Counted from the stretch's first letter, positions 1-8,616 are shown. The stretch: 64,000 nt of DNA from an uncultured Pseudomonas sp. (GCF_913774235.1 NZ_CAJYDW010000018.1:124001-188000); one strand, 5' to 3'. Notes: generated from the letters alone by a model not told the origin. Numbers and translations are program-made.

Positions 1-842
1 ATCAGCACGCCGAAGAAGGTGCTGATCACCGAGCCGCGGCCACCCATCAGGCTGGTGCCGCCGATCACCACGGCGGCGATCACCTGCAGCTCCAGGCCGA
101 CGCCGGCATTGGGATCGGCAGCTTCCAGACGCGAGATCTGGAACAGCGCGGCCAGGCCCGCCAGTAGCCCCATGAGGGCGAAGACGATGACCTTGTAGGG
201 CTTGGGATTGATCCCGGCCAGGCGGACCGCTTCCTCGTTGGTGCCGATGGCGATCAGGTAGCGGCCGAGCACCGAGCGGGTCAGCAGCAGTTGCGCCACC
301 ACGATCACCAGCAGGGCGATGACGAAGGAGGGCGAGATGCCGAAGGCGAAGGGGGTCGACAGCCAGGCATAGGCATCGCCGATATAGGCGGTGCGCGAGT
401 CGGTCAACTGGTAGGCGGCGCCGCGGGCCATCTCCAGCACGCCCAGGGAGACGATGAAGGAGGGGATGCGCCAGGCCACGGTCACGCTGCCGGTGAGGGT
501 GCCGGTCAGGGCGGCGGCGAGCATGCCCAGGGCGGCGGCCGGCAGGATGCCCCAGCCCCACTCCAGGGTGGCGACGCTGACTACCGCGGCGGCCAGGGCT
601 ACCACCGAGCCGACCGAGAGGTCGATGCCGCCGATGATGAGGATGAAGGTCATCCCGGTGGCCAGCACCATGAGGTCGGGGATCTGGTTGGCCAGGGTGG
701 TGAAGGTGGCGTAGGAGAGGAAATGGCTGCTCAGCACGGAAAACAGCACGATCATCGCCAGCAGCGCGGCGGCCAGGCCCACGTAGGTACCCAGGCCCAG
801 GCCGAAGGCACGCCGGGAGGAGGTGACGGGAAGACTGCTCAT
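1..842 (-). CDS. rbsC: Ribose ABC transporter permease RbsC (3' part outside the window)
   Basis: Inner-membrane permease of the ribose importer, which forms the channel energised by RbsA. Translating the minus strand from the ATG at 842 gives about 280 residues with no stop before the window edge, so the C-terminus is missing. The reading shows long hydrophobic segments and the sugar-permease signatures GGIDLSVGS and AVVIGGTSLMGG, both typical of the RbsC/AraH/XylH family (BPD_transp_2). The start overlaps the rbsA stop by 4 bp (ATGA), which implies translational coupling. Gene order rbsB-rbsA-rbsC suggests that rbsR and rbsK lie just outside the window. Another pentose cannot be excluded from sequence alone. 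Confidence 0.93.
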   Translation of the reverse strand, partial: MSSLPVTSSRRAFGLGLGTYVGLAAALLAMIVLFSVLSSHFLSYATFTTLANQIPDLMVLATGMTFILIIGGIDLSVGSVVALAAAVVSVATLEWGWGILPAAALGMLAAALTGTLTGSVTVAWRIPSFIVSLGVLEMARGAAYQLTDSRTAYIGDAYAWLSTPFAFGISPSFVIALLVIVVAQLLLTRSVLGRYLIAIGTNEEAVRLAGINPKPYKVIVFALMGLLAGLAALFQISRLEAADPNAGVGLELQVIAAVVIGGTSLMGGRGSVISTFFGVL

Positions 843-2395
843 CGAATGGCTTCCTGAGAAAGGGGTTGCGGCGGGATAGGTTCTTCCAGCAGGGCTTCGC
901 GGGAGCGATAGCCGGCGAAGGCGGCGGCCAGCAGCCGCTCCTGATCCCAGTCATGACGCTCGAAGGTGTCTACCAGGCGGCCGGCGGACAGCACGCCGAT
1001 GCGGTCGCAGATCAGCATCAGCTCGCGCAGGTCGCTGGATACCACCACCAGGGCCTTGCCCTGACGGGTCAACTCGGCCAGCAGGCCGTAGATCTCGAAC
1101 TTGGCGCCGACGTCGATGCCGCGCGTGGGTTCGTCGAACAGCAGCACCTGGCAGTCGCGCTCCAGCCAGCGGCCGATGACCACCTTCTGTTGGTTGCCGC
1201 CGGACAGTTCGCCCACGGCCTGGGTGCCGTCGTTGCAGCGGATGCGCAGACCCTTGATATGACGCTGAGCCAGCTCGGTCTCGCGGCCGCCGTTGACCAG
1301 GCCCTGCTGCGCCAGCTTGTCCATGTTGCCCAGGGCAAGGTTGGCGGCGATCGGCTGGCTGAGCAGCAGGCCTTCACCCTTGCGATCCTCGGTGATGAGG
1401 GCGATGCCCTGGCGCACCACCTTGGCCGGCGAACCCAGGTCGACCGGCTTGCCGGCCAGGCGTACCGCGCCGGAATCGGCCCGGTCGGCGCCGAAGATCA
1501 GCCGCAGCAGCTCGGTACGACCGGCGCCGATCAGGCCGGAGATGCCATAGATTTCCCCGGCGCGCACGCTGAAGGACACGTCCTGGACCTTGTCGGCGCG
1601 GTTCAGTCCCTGCACTTCCAGCAGCGGCGGGCCGAAGCGGCGTTCGCCCATGTCCAGGTGTTCACCGAGATCGCGCCCCACCATGAGACTGACGATCTGG
1701 TCGGTGTCGTATTGCACCATGGGCGCATCGGCGACCAGGCGGCCATCGCGCAGCACCACCAGTTGCTGGGCGATGCGCTTGAGTTCTTCCAGGCGATGGG
1801 AGATGTAGACCAGCGCTACGCCCCGGGCGCGCAGGCGCTCGATCTGCTCGAACAGCAATTCCACCTCTCGAGAGGTGAGCATGGCGGTGGGTTCGTCGAG
1901 GATCAGCACCCGGCAATCGCCAATCAGGTTGCGAGCGATTTCCACCATCTGCTGGTGCCCCACGCCCAGTTCGGCGATGGGGGTATCCGGGTCGATGGCT
2001 TCCAGGCCGACCTGGGCCATCGCCAGCCGCGCCTGTTCGCGCAGCTGGCGACGGTCGATCCAGCCCAGCCGCCGCGGCAGGCGGTCGAGAAAGAGATTTT
2101 CCGCCACCGTGAGGGTGGGCAGCAGATTGAGTTCCTGCATGACCATCCGAACCCCTAGGGCCTCCGCCTCGCGGCGGCTGCCCGGGGCATAGGGTCGGCC
2201 GAGGAAGCTCAGCTCGCCGGTGGTGGGTTGCACCAGGCCACAGAGGATCTTGGACAGGGTGCTCTTGCCGGCGCCGTTTTCCCCGGTGAGCGCCAGCACT
2301 TCGCCAGCGCGCAGTTTCAGGTCCACGCCGCCGAGGACCGGCTGTGCATAGGTCTTGCCGATGTCACGGGCGCTGAGGATCACCTCGGACGACAT
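839..2395 (-). CDS. rbsA: Ribose ABC transporter ATP-binding protein RbsA
   Basis: Cytoplasmic ATPase of the ribose importer with two fused ABC domains in 518 residues, the normal RbsA length. The N-terminal domain has Walker A GENGAGKST (about 38-46) and Walker B LILDEPTAM. Its signature is replaced by LGVGHQQ, as is common in this family. The C-terminal domain has the degenerate Walker A GLIGAGRT usual for sugar ATPases, a canonical LSGGNQQK signature and LLFDEPTRGID. It lies 17 bp after rbsB and overlaps rbsC by 4 bp, so one transcript is expected. Confidence is high for the family and somewhat lower for ribose as the substrate. Confidence 0.95.
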   Translation of the reverse strand: MSSEVILSARDIGKTYAQPVLGGVDLKLRAGEVLALTGENGAGKSTLSKILCGLVQPTTGELSFLGRPYAPGSRREAEALGVRMVMQELNLLPTLTVAENLFLDRLPRRLGWIDRRQLREQARLAMAQVGLEAIDPDTPIAELGVGHQQMVEIARNLIGDCRVLILDEPTAMLTSREVELLFEQIERLRARGVALVYISHRLEELKRIAQQLVVLRDGRLVADAPMVQYDTDQIVSLMVGRDLGEHLDMGERRFGPPLLEVQGLNRADKVQDVSFSVRAGEIYGISGLIGAGRTELLRLIFGADRADSGAVRLAGKPVDLGSPAKVVRQGIALITEDRKGEGLLLSQPIAANLALGNMDKLAQQGLVNGGRETELAQRHIKGLRIRCNDGTQAVGELSGGNQQKVVIGRWLERDCQVLLFDEPTRGIDVGAKFEIYGLLAELTRQGKALVVVSSDLRELMLICDRIGVLSAGRLVDTFERHDWDQERLLAAAFAGYRSREALLEEPIPPQPLSQEAIR

Positions 2396-2412
2396 GGGAG
2401 GCTCTCCTCGGA

Positions 2413-3369
2413 TCAGGGCTGGGTGACGAGTTCGACCGGCGTCTCGATCACCCCGTCCTTGGCACCGGTGGGCTCGCCCTTGACCAGCTTGAGTGCGGCC
2501 TCGATGCCGAACACGGCCTGCTTGGCGGCGAACTGGTCGGCGGTGGCGAGGACGCGACCGTCCTTGAGCATCGGGTGGATGGCCTTGATGTTGTCGTAGC
2601 CGACCACCTGCACCTGGCCCTTCTTGCCAGCCGCGCGCACGGCGGAGACGGCGCCCAGCGCCATGCTGTCGTTACCGGCCAGCAGGGCCTTCAGGTCGGG
2701 GTATTCGTTGAGCATGGCCGCGGCGACGGCGTTGCCCTTGTCGATCTCCCAGTTGCCGGACTGCACGCCGACGATCTTCATGCCGGCCGCTTCCATGGCG
2801 TCCTTGAAGCCTGCGGTGCGCTGCTGGGCGTTGGTGGTGGTGGAGACACCCTCGATGATCCCGACCTGGTCACCTTGCTTGAGTTGCTTGGCCAGGTATT
2901 CGCCGACCAGGCGGGCGCCCTTGCGGTTGTCGGGGCCAACGAAGGGGATGTCCAGGGACTTGGACTTGAGCACCTCGGGGTCCAGGCGGTTGTCGATGTT
3001 GACCACCTTGATGCCGGCGTCGCTGGCCTTCTTCAGCACCGGGACCAGTGCCTTGGAGTCGGCCGGGGCGATGACCAGGGCATCGACCTTGGAGACGATC
3101 ATCTGCTCGACGATTCGAATCTGGCTGGAGGTATCGGTCTCGTCCTTGATCCCGTTGGAGATCAGGTCGAAGTCGGCCGCATGCTCTTTCTGGTAGGTCT
3201 TGGCGCCGTCTTCCATGGTCAGGAAGAATTCGTTGGCCAGGGATTTCATGACCAGCGCGACCTTGGGCTTCTCGGCGGCCGTGGCATGACTGGCGGTGAG
3301 CGGCAGGATCAGCGAAGCGGAGGTGAGGGCAATGGCCGCCAGCAGGCGGGCAGGACGGAAGGCCAGCAT
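2413..3369 (-). CDS. rbsB: Ribose-binding periplasmic protein RbsB
   Basis: Periplasmic sugar-binding protein (Peripla_BP_4 family) that delivers ribose to RbsAC. I use the ATG at 3369, giving 318 residues. It has GGAGA 6 nt upstream and is followed at once by a signal peptide (MLAFRPARLLAAIALTSAS, cleavage likely after ATAA near residue 30). A longer frame back to 3465 would place 32 non-signal residues ahead of this and run through the operator. The mature part starts KPKVALVMKSL, a typical first beta strand, and contains NIDNRLD and QVVGYDNI segments of the ribose-binding fold. First gene of the minus-strand operon. Confidence 0.94.
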   Translation of the reverse strand: MLAFRPARLLAAIALTSASLILPLTASHATAAEKPKVALVMKSLANEFFLTMEDGAKTYQKEHAADFDLISNGIKDETDTSSQIRIVEQMIVSKVDALVIAPADSKALVPVLKKASDAGIKVVNIDNRLDPEVLKSKSLDIPFVGPDNRKGARLVGEYLAKQLKQGDQVGIIEGVSTTTNAQQRTAGFKDAMEAAGMKIVGVQSGNWEIDKGNAVAAAMLNEYPDLKALLAGNDSMALGAVSAVRAAGKKGQVQVVGYDNIKAIHPMLKDGRVLATADQFAAKQAVFGIEAALKLVKGEPTGAKDGVIETPVELVTQP

Positions 3370-3404
3370 AGGGGATCTCCGAATTCTTATGGTTGTTGTG
3401 GTCG

Positions 3405-3418
3405 CGCAAACGTTTGCG
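3405..3418. promoter_or_regulatory. LacI-family (RbsR-type) operator upstream of rbsB
   Basis: A perfect 14-bp palindrome, CGCAAACGTTTGCG, with the central CG typical of LacI/PurR-family operators. It lies 36-49 nt upstream of the rbsB start, where a repressor would block transcription of rbsBAC. That RbsR is the repressor is inferred from the operon; no rbsR gene is visible in the window. Confidence 0.75.
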
Positions 3419-3499
3419 TCCGCCAAAGAATGGTGCGAGAGCGGGTAGCTGTCAATCGCCGGCACTACATGAATCGATTCAGCAGGACGGGACGGCTGG

Positions 3500-3530
3500 T
3501 TGGCCTGGGCCTGCCACGGACCGCTATACT
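3500..3530 (+). promoter_or_regulatory. Candidate sigma70 promoter for apt
   Basis: TATACT at 3525-3530 is a good -10 match located 49 nt before the apt ATG. The best -35 candidate is TTGGCC at 3500-3505, at a long 19-bp spacing. Only the -10 is convincing. Confidence 0.35.
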
Positions 3531-3578
3531 GCGCCCCTTGTTTTTCTGCCAGGCGCCCGCCGCCGACGAGTCTCTGCC

Positions 3579-4127
3579 ATGTCCTTTTCCGAATCCGCCC
3601 TGAAATCCCTCATCCGCGCCGTGCCCGATTTTCCCAAGGCCGGGGTGATCTTCCGGGACATCACGCCGCTGTTCCAGTCGCCCGAGGGCCTGCGTGCCGT
3701 CATGGAAGCCTTGCTGGAGCGTTACCGCGGCGCCTCCTTCACCCATGTCGGGGCGCTGGATGCGCGGGGCTTCCTCATCGGTCCGATCCTGGCCTACGAA
3801 CTGGGCAAGCCGCTGGTGCTGTTCCGCAAGCAGGGCAAGCTGCCGGCCGAGCTGCTGACCGAGGTCTACAGCACCGAGTACGGTGATTCCGTGATCGAGG
3901 TGCACAAGGACAGCGTCGGCGCCGGTGATTCGGTGCTGCTGGTCGATGACCTCATCGCCACCGGCGGCACCCTGGTCGCCGCCGGCAACCTGATCAAGCG
4001 CCTGGGTGCCCAGGTCCACGAAGCCGCGGCTATCGTCGACCTGCCGGAACTGGGTGGTTCCAAGCGCCTGGAAGCTGCCGGCATCCCCACCTTCGCCCTG
4101 ACGAGTTTTGCGCTGTCGGAGTATTGA
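3579..4127 (+). CDS. apt: Adenine phosphoribosyltransferase
   Basis: Cytoplasmic purine-salvage enzyme that converts adenine and PRPP to AMP and pyrophosphate. The product has 182 residues, the usual length. It carries the PRPP-binding motif [13 protein letters not shown] (about residues 119-131), FRDITPLF near the N-terminus and [10 protein letters not shown], all characteristic of Apt. I start at the ATG that begins [11 protein letters not shown], because the frame upstream of it encodes unrelated, low-quality sequence. The ribosome site is weak (GACGAG). It diverges from rbsB and converges on the ABM-domain gene, with a long inverted repeat in between. Confidence 0.95.
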   Translation: MSFSESALKSLIRAVPDFPKAGVIFRDITPLFQSPEGLRAVMEALLERYRGASFTHVGALDARGFLIGPILAYELGKPLVLFRKQGKLPAELLTEVYSTEYGDSVIEVHKDSVGAGDSVLLVDDLIATGGTLVAAGNLIKRLGAQVHEAAAIVDLPELGGSKRLEAAGIPTFALTSFALSEY

Positions 4128-4183
4128 TCACAGCTTTGATCGCGGCCATGGCGGTGCGCCGTAGCGACCGCTCTGACTTGGAC

Positions 4184-4249
4184 TATCGCGGCCATGGGCC
4201 GCTCCTACAAAAGCATCACCCTCTGTAGGAGCGGCCCATGGCCGCGATA
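4184..4249. repeat. REP-type inverted repeat between apt and the ABM-domain gene
   Basis: Two 26-bp arms (4184-4209 and 4224-4249) are perfect reverse complements separated by a 14-nt loop. Each arm contains CGCGGCCATGGGCCGCTCC, itself largely palindromic. A partial copy (GATCGCGGCCATGG) sits at 4138-4151, and the core recurs at 38497-38513. Position between two converging genes and the long stem fit a Pseudomonas REP doublet that may also act as a bidirectional transcription stop. There is no strong U tract. Confidence 0.8.
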
Positions 4250-4266
4250 GGACGTTGTGAGCCGTA

Positions 4267-4572
4267 TCAAGGCGTTTCAGCCGGTCTTCTCGGCTCCAAC
4301 GGATATAGATCCACCTCATCCGCCAACTTGGGTAACTCGTCGAGGAAGGCGAGGGTATGCGGCTGATTGAAGTGGTCGTCCTGGGCAGCGACCGATGTCC
4401 AGCGCGCCTGGATCACCCAGAGATCGCCCTCTTCGCTGCCTTGGAACACCTGGTAGTCCAGGCAGCCGACATCCTTCACCGCCAGGGCGGCCAGGTCCAG
4501 CAGGTGGGCGCCCAATGCCTGGGAACGTTCGGGTTGGGCTCTGAGCAGGGTGAGGCTATGGACGTCCGGCAT
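4267..4572 (-). CDS. Antibiotic biosynthesis monooxygenase (ABM) domain protein
   Basis: Small 101-residue protein with the dimeric alpha-beta barrel pattern of ABM/YgiN-like proteins: an N-terminal strand with LTLLRAQPERSQAL, the CLDYQVFQ strand, and the WVIQARWTS strand followed by HFNQPHTLAFL. In this family such proteins are heme-degrading or quinol monooxygenases or have no known activity. Nothing here identifies a substrate. AGGAG lies about 9 nt before the ATG. It lies 61 bp downstream of folE on the same strand and may be co-transcribed with it. Confidence 0.75.
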   Translation of the reverse strand: MPDVHSLTLLRAQPERSQALGAHLLDLAALAVKDVGCLDYQVFQGSEEGDLWVIQARWTSVAAQDDHFNQPHTLAFLDELPKLADEVDLYPLEPRRPAETP

Positions 4573-4633
4573 GGGCGGGGCTCCTGGAGGGTGAAATCTT
4601 CGACCCTCCAGGACGACGGACGTCGCGGCCGGC

Positions 4634-5182
4634 TCAGCGATTGATCAGGCTGAGGAATTCGGCGCGGGTGGCGTCGTTGGCGCGGAACTGACCCAGCATC
4701 ACCGAGGTGACCATGGAGGAGTTCTGCTTTTCCACGCCGCGCATCATCATGCACATGTGCTGCGCTTCGATCACCACCGCGACGCCGGCCGCCTGGGTGA
4801 CCTTCTCGATGGCCTCGGCGATCTGGCGCGTCATGTTTTCCTGAATCTGCAGGCGGCGAGCGAACATATCGACGATGCGCGCCACCTTGGACAGCCCCAG
4901 CACCTTGCCGCTGGGCATATAGGCGACGTGGGCCTTGCCGATGAAGGGCAGCATATGGTGCTCGCAGAGGGAGTACAGCTCGATGTTCTTGACCAGCACC
5001 ATCTCGCTGTTATCGGAAGTGAAGAGCGCTTCGCCCACCACCTCTTCCAGCGTCTGGTTGTAGCCGCGGCAGAGATACTGCATGGCCTTGGCGGCCCGCT
5101 TGGGCGTGTCCACCAGCCCCTCCCGGCCGATGTCTTCGCCGAGTCCGGTCAGAATCGAGGAGTAGTGCTGTTCGAGAGACAT
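4634..5182 (-). CDS. folE: GTP cyclohydrolase I
   Basis: Converts GTP to 7,8-dihydroneopterin triphosphate, the first step towards tetrahydrofolate and, in many bacteria, queuosine. The 182-residue length matches the compact Pseudomonas enzyme rather than the longer E. coli FolE. Zinc ligands are visible as C73 and H76 in LCEHHML and C144 in [14 protein letters not shown] precedes the ATG. An Smr-domain gene lies 63 bp upstream on the same strand, an arrangement I recall for one of the folE copies in P. aeruginosa. QueF, which acts later in the queuosine pathway, is encoded elsewhere in this window (61.8 kb). Confidence 0.95.
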   Translation of the reverse strand: MSLEQHYSSILTGLGEDIGREGLVDTPKRAAKAMQYLCRGYNQTLEEVVGEALFTSDNSEMVLVKNIELYSLCEHHMLPFIGKAHVAYMPSGKVLGLSKVARIVDMFARRLQIQENMTRQIAEAIEKVTQAAGVAVVIEAQHMCMMMRGVEKQNSSMVTSVMLGQFRANDATRAEFLSLINR

Positions 5183-5245
5183 TTGGGTTCCTGTTTATCG
5201 ATAAGGAAGAAGGCGCTCGGATGAGACGTCAGCCGAGTCACAGGC

Positions 5246-5800
5246 TCATTCATCGCGACCTTCGAGCATGGTGCGCTTGAGCAAGACGTAAAGCGAGCCG
5301 GTACCGCCATGGCGGGGCAGGCAGGAGGTGAAGCCCAGCACCTGTGGATGCTGGCGGAGCCAGGTATTGACGTGGCTCTTGATCAGCGGCCGGCGCCCAT
5401 CCAGCCGCGCGGCCTTGCCATGGGTGATCCGCACGCAGCGGATTTCCAGGCGAGTCGCTTCGGCGAGGAAATCCCAAAGGGTTTCCCGGGCTTTTTCCAC
5501 CGTCATGCCGTGCAGGTCCAGGCTGCCTTCGAAGGGGATCTGGCCGGCCTTGAGGCGCCGCAGCTGGGCGTCCTGCACCCCGTCGCGGCCCCAGTAGAGT
5601 TCATCCTCGGCGCCCACGTCGATGACGAAGGCATCGCTCAGGCCGTCGACACGGGTGACGGTCGAGGTCTTGGTCGCATCGGCGCGTCTTTGGGCGATCT
5701 GGCCGCGATCGGCCCGCGGTTTGCCGGTGTCGGCACGATCCTGCTTGAGCGGACGGATCCCGCGGGTGAAGTCGGCGAAAGAGGCATCGTCGTCGTGCAT
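5246..5800 (-). CDS. Smr domain protein
   Basis: 184-residue protein with a C-terminal Smr (small MutS-related) domain, recognised by SLDLHGMTVEKAR, by RITHGKAARLDGRR, and by GFTSCLPRHGGTGSLYVLLK. Smr domains in stand-alone proteins are known or suspected endonucleases or RNA-binding modules. The N-terminal third is charged and probably flexible. I choose the ATG at 5800 (MHDDDASFADF) because GGAGAA stands 6 nt upstream; the longer frame to 5902 reads through low-complexity residues. Probably in an operon with folE. Confidence 0.85.
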   Translation of the reverse strand: MHDDDASFADFTRGIRPLKQDRADTGKPRADRGQIAQRRADATKTSTVTRVDGLSDAFVIDVGAEDELYWGRDGVQDAQLRRLKAGQIPFEGSLDLHGMTVEKARETLWDFLAEATRLEIRCVRITHGKAARLDGRRPLIKSHVNTWLRQHPQVLGFTSCLPRHGGTGSLYVLLKRTMLEGRDE

Positions 5801-5837
5801 GGTGTTCTCCGGTACAGGACGACATTCTACCGGCGGC

Positions 5838-6365
5838 TCAGGCCTCGTGCAGCAACCGACGCACTGCCGCCCGCGCGGCAGCTTGCCGCTCGGCCCAGTC
5901 ACCGGCGATTTCCAGTACGGGTTGCCGATGCGCCTGCAACCACTCCCGGCAGCTCTCGAAGAAGGTGAGACGTTCGCTCAAGCCCGGCTGACAGCGCTGA
6001 CCGTCGTCCTGCCAGGCGACGCCGCGGGGATCGAGCAGCAGGTGCAGATCGTAACGGCGCGCCAGCAGGGCGGGCTCCAGCCAGGCGGGGGCGCTGCCGA
6101 ACAGCAGGCGACTCCACAGCAGATTGCTCAGTAGGTCGGTGTCCAGCAGCAGCAGCGGCGGCGCGGCGCCCCGCGCCTGGTCTTCGCGGCGCAGTTGCTC
6201 GCGGGCGATCACCTCCACATCGGCCAGGGTGGTGTCAGTGCCATGCAGCTCGCAATACTCACGCACGTACTCGTCCACCCGGACACCGCCGAAGCTCTCG
6301 CTCAGGTGCCGTGCCAGCCAGGATTTGCCGCTCGACTCGGGGCCGGTCAGCACCACGACCTTCAT
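5838..6365 (-). CDS. NadR-like P-loop kinase (probable nicotinamide riboside kinase)
   Basis: 175-residue AAA_28/NadR-type ATPase. Walker A is GPESSGKS (residues 8-15), near the N-terminus as in the ribosylnicotinamide kinase domain of NadR. LLLLDTDLLSNLLWSRLLFG resembles the family segment that carries the substrate-contacting Asp, and a YDLHLLLDP strand follows. The ATG at 6365 overlaps the pnuC stop by 4 bp. Coupling to a nicotinamide riboside transporter makes phosphorylation of imported riboside to NMN the likely job. The adenylyltransferase and DNA-binding domains of full NadR are absent. A reading frame continues upstream to 6992 but that part is a shadow of pnuC. Confidence 0.8.
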   Translation of the reverse strand: MKVVVLTGPESSGKSWLARHLSESFGGVRVDEYVREYCELHGTDTTLADVEVIAREQLRREDQARGAAPPLLLLDTDLLSNLLWSRLLFGSAPAWLEPALLARRYDLHLLLDPRGVAWQDDGQRCQPGLSERLTFFESCREWLQAHRQPVLEIAGDWAERQAAARAAVRRLLHEA

Positions 6366-6961
6366 CGCGTGCCGGCCAGCGCACGGCGCCAGTCGCGCCA
6401 GCCATAGGCCGCCAGGCCGACGAAGACGGCATAGAGCACCGCAGTGGGGTAGAGGCCTTTGTAGTAGAAGAGCCCGACGTAGATGACGTCCAGTACGAAC
6501 CACAGCGCCCAGCACTGCAACCGCTTCTGCGCCATCCAGAACTGCGCGACCAGGCTGAAGCCCGTGAGCGCTGCATCCAGCCAGGGTAGGGCGGCGTCGG
6601 TATGGGTACCCATGAGATAGCCGAGCGCAAGGCTGCCGACCGCGCCCACGGCGAGCCCGGCCAGCACTGCCGGAACGCCGAGCGAGGTGACGTCTCGACC
6701 TTGGTGGTGCCGGCCGCCCCTCAGCCACTGCCACCAGCCATAGAGCTGCAGTACCGCGTAGACCACCTGCAGCAGCATGTCGGAATAGAGCTTCACGTCG
6801 TAGAAGATCCAGATGTAGAGGACCACCATCACCAGGCCGATCGGCCAGCCCCAGATGTTCTGGCGCACCGTGAGCCAGACCGCGACGATGCCCAGGACAG
6901 CGGCCACCAGCTCTACCGTCGACATACCCAGAAAGGTGGTGAGAGGTTCCAGAAACGACAT
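6362..6961 (-). CDS. pnuC: Nicotinamide riboside transporter PnuC
   Basis: Inner-membrane facilitator for nicotinamide riboside, 199 residues and highly hydrophobic, with about seven membrane segments. Diagnostic PnuC segments are the conserved NIWGWPIGLV, LYSDMLLQVVYAVLQLYGWW and the C-terminal FVLDVIYVGLFYYKGLYPT. It overlaps the downstream kinase gene, so uptake and trapping of the riboside look coupled. The first in-frame ATG is used; the ribosome site is poor and an ATG 12 codons later (MSTVELVAAVLG) is a possible alternative. I see no NAD-type riboswitch in the 231 bp upstream. Confidence 0.9.
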   Translation of the reverse strand: MSFLEPLTTFLGMSTVELVAAVLGIVAVWLTVRQNIWGWPIGLVMVVLYIWIFYDVKLYSDMLLQVVYAVLQLYGWWQWLRGGRHHQGRDVTSLGVPAVLAGLAVGAVGSLALGYLMGTHTDAALPWLDAALTGFSLVAQFWMAQKRLQCWALWFVLDVIYVGLFYYKGLYPTAVLYAVFVGLAAYGWRDWRRALAGTR

Positions 6962-7086
6962 GCTTCACATCCGGAGAGATTCGATTCGTCATTGTACGGC
7001 ACCTAATGGCCGTTCATCGGTCTCTTCAACCGGTCTCGCTCTGGTAAGGTGCCGGGCGGACGCACTAGCGCTGGTTGTCTTGGGTA

Positions 7087-7132
7087 CCGCGAAGGGCTTG
7101 ATCCCCGCGGAGCGTCACGGTTCGAACCCCGT
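7087..7132 (+). other. Potentially folded leader upstream of uppP
   Basis: Two adjacent dyads precede uppP. At 7087-7110 CCGCG/CGCGG encloses GGG/CCC with a CTTGAT loop and an AA bulge. At 7117-7132 ACGG/CCGT brackets a loop containing the palindrome GGTTCGAACC, which resembles a tRNA T-arm. The sequence does not fold into a complete tRNA and I do not recognise a known riboswitch. Confidence 0.4.
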
Positions 7133-7192
7133 TGCCGTCGGAGCCTCATGGCCCGGCTACCTGCAAATGTTTCACTTGGATGGAGTAATACC

Positions 7193-8029
7193 ATGGACCT
7201 ATGGAGTGCCTTGCAGGCGCTGATTCTGGGGATCGTCGAGGGCATCACGGAATTCCTGCCCATTTCCAGTACCGGCCACCAGATCGTCGTCGCCGATCTC
7301 ATCGGCTTCGGCGGGGAAATGGCCATCGCCTTCAACATCATCATCCAGTTGGCGGCCATCCTGGCCGTGGTCTGGGAATATCGCTTCAAGGTCTTCGAGA
7401 TCGTCACCGACCTGCCGCGCAAGTCCTATGCGCAGCGGTTCACCGGCAACCTGATCATCGCCTTCCTGCCGGCTGCCGTGCTGGGCGTGATCCTTGGCGA
7501 CCTGATCCACGAGTATCTGTTCAACCCCATCACCGTAGCCTTCGCCCTGGTGATCGGCGGTGTGATCATGATCTGGGCGGAGAAGCGCACCCATCGCATC
7601 CGCGTGGAAGAGGTGGACGACATGCGCTGGCATGACGCCCTCAAGGTCGGCTGCGCCCAATGCCTGGCGATGATCCCGGGCACCTCGCGTTCCGGTTCCA
7701 CCATCATCGGCGGCCTGCTGTTCGGCCTGTCGCGCAAGGCGGCCACCGAGTTCTCCTTCTTCCTGGCCATGCCGACCATGGTCGGGGCGACCGTCTACTC
7801 GGTCTACAAGTACCGTCACCTGTTCACCGCCAGCGATGTGCTGGTGTTCGGGGTCGGCTTCGTCACCTCCTTCATCTTCGCCATGCTGGCGGTCAAGGCC
7901 CTGCTGAAGTTCATCGGTCACCACAGCTATGAGGTGTTCGGCTGGTATCGCATCGTCTTCGGGCTGCTGATCCTGGCCACCTGGCAGTTCGGCTGGATCG
8001 ACTGGCACGCGGCCAAGGCGGCCGGGTGA
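7193..8029 (+). CDS. uppP: Undecaprenyl-diphosphatase
   Basis: Integral membrane phosphatase (BacA family) that regenerates the undecaprenyl phosphate carrier for peptidoglycan and other envelope polymers. The 278-residue product has the two family motifs: [14 protein letters not shown] (about 16-29) and PGTSRSGST, with several transmembrane helices. The ATG at 7193 is chosen because it matches the usual MDLW-type N-terminus and has TGGAG upstream. An in-frame ATG at 7148 would add 15 unusual residues. The DUF1294 gene starts within its stop codon region. Confidence 0.95.
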   Translation: MDLWSALQALILGIVEGITEFLPISSTGHQIVVADLIGFGGEMAIAFNIIIQLAAILAVVWEYRFKVFEIVTDLPRKSYAQRFTGNLIIAFLPAAVLGVILGDLIHEYLFNPITVAFALVIGGVIMIWAEKRTHRIRVEEVDDMRWHDALKVGCAQCLAMIPGTSRSGSTIIGGLLFGLSRKAATEFSFFLAMPTMVGATVYSVYKYRHLFTASDVLVFGVGFVTSFIFAMLAVKALLKFIGHHSYEVFGWYRIVFGLLILATWQFGWIDWHAAKAAG

Positions 8030-8526
8030 AACCGGAGAAGGAACCGCAGAGCCGGCGCAAGCCGGCTCGTGCGTCTGCGCAGTCCGCTGCGCCGAAGGCC
8101 GCCAAGCGCGCGCCCGCGCTGACCCCCTACCAGCAGCGGGCGGCCATCGCCCGGCAGGACATGCTGCTCCTGCTGCAGATCGGCGTCTTCGTCCTGCCGC
8201 TGGTGGGTCTGCTGTCCCTGGCCTTCGGCCGCGGCCTGCTCTGGCCGCTGGCCCTTTATGCCCTGGCGAGTCTCATCACCTTTCTGCTCTATCGGCACGA
8301 CAAGCAACGCGCCCGTGACAAGGGTTGGCGCGTGCCGGAACGCGTGCTGCACCTGGGCGAACTCCTGGGTGGCTGGCCGGGTGCCCTGATCGCCCAGCAG
8401 CGCTTTCGCCACAAGACGGTCAAGCTAAGCTTTCGCCTGGTGTTCTTCATCATCGTCGCCCTGCATCAGCTGTTGTGGCTGGACGTGCTCTGTGGCGGCT
8501 TCCTCGCCCGTCATCTGGGGTTCTGA
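8026..8526 (+). CDS. DUF1294 membrane protein
   Basis: 166 residues with a basic, Ala/Lys/Arg-rich N-terminal tail of about 45 residues, two hydrophobic helices (about 46-95), the DUF1294 core [17 protein letters not shown], then [18 protein letters not shown] and a final hydrophobic segment. The family function is unknown; some members also carry a cold-shock domain, which is absent here. It starts with GTG at 8026, overlapping the uppP stop, so translation is probably coupled to uppP. Confidence 0.8.
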   Translation: MKPEKEPQSRRKPARASAQSAAPKAAKRAPALTPYQQRAAIARQDMLLLLQIGVFVLPLVGLLSLAFGRGLLWPLALYALASLITFLLYRHDKQRARDKGWRVPERVLHLGELLGGWPGALIAQQRFRHKTVKLSFRLVFFIIVALHQLLWLDVLCGGFLARHLGF

Positions 8527-8616
8527 GGCGTCCCCCAAGGCGAAGGCAATTGTCTTGGGCTAGGCTAGGCGGATCGTCCGCAGGGCGAACGCCGCTCGCT
8601 GCCCAGGAGAAACCCG

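Noticed and set aside
6366-6992. Upstream extension of the NadR-like kinase frame
   Set aside because: It reads through pnuC out of frame; the ATG at 6365 gives the family start.
7117-7132. tRNA gene upstream of uppP
   Set aside because: Only a T-arm-like dyad is present; no acceptor, D or anticodon arms can be paired.
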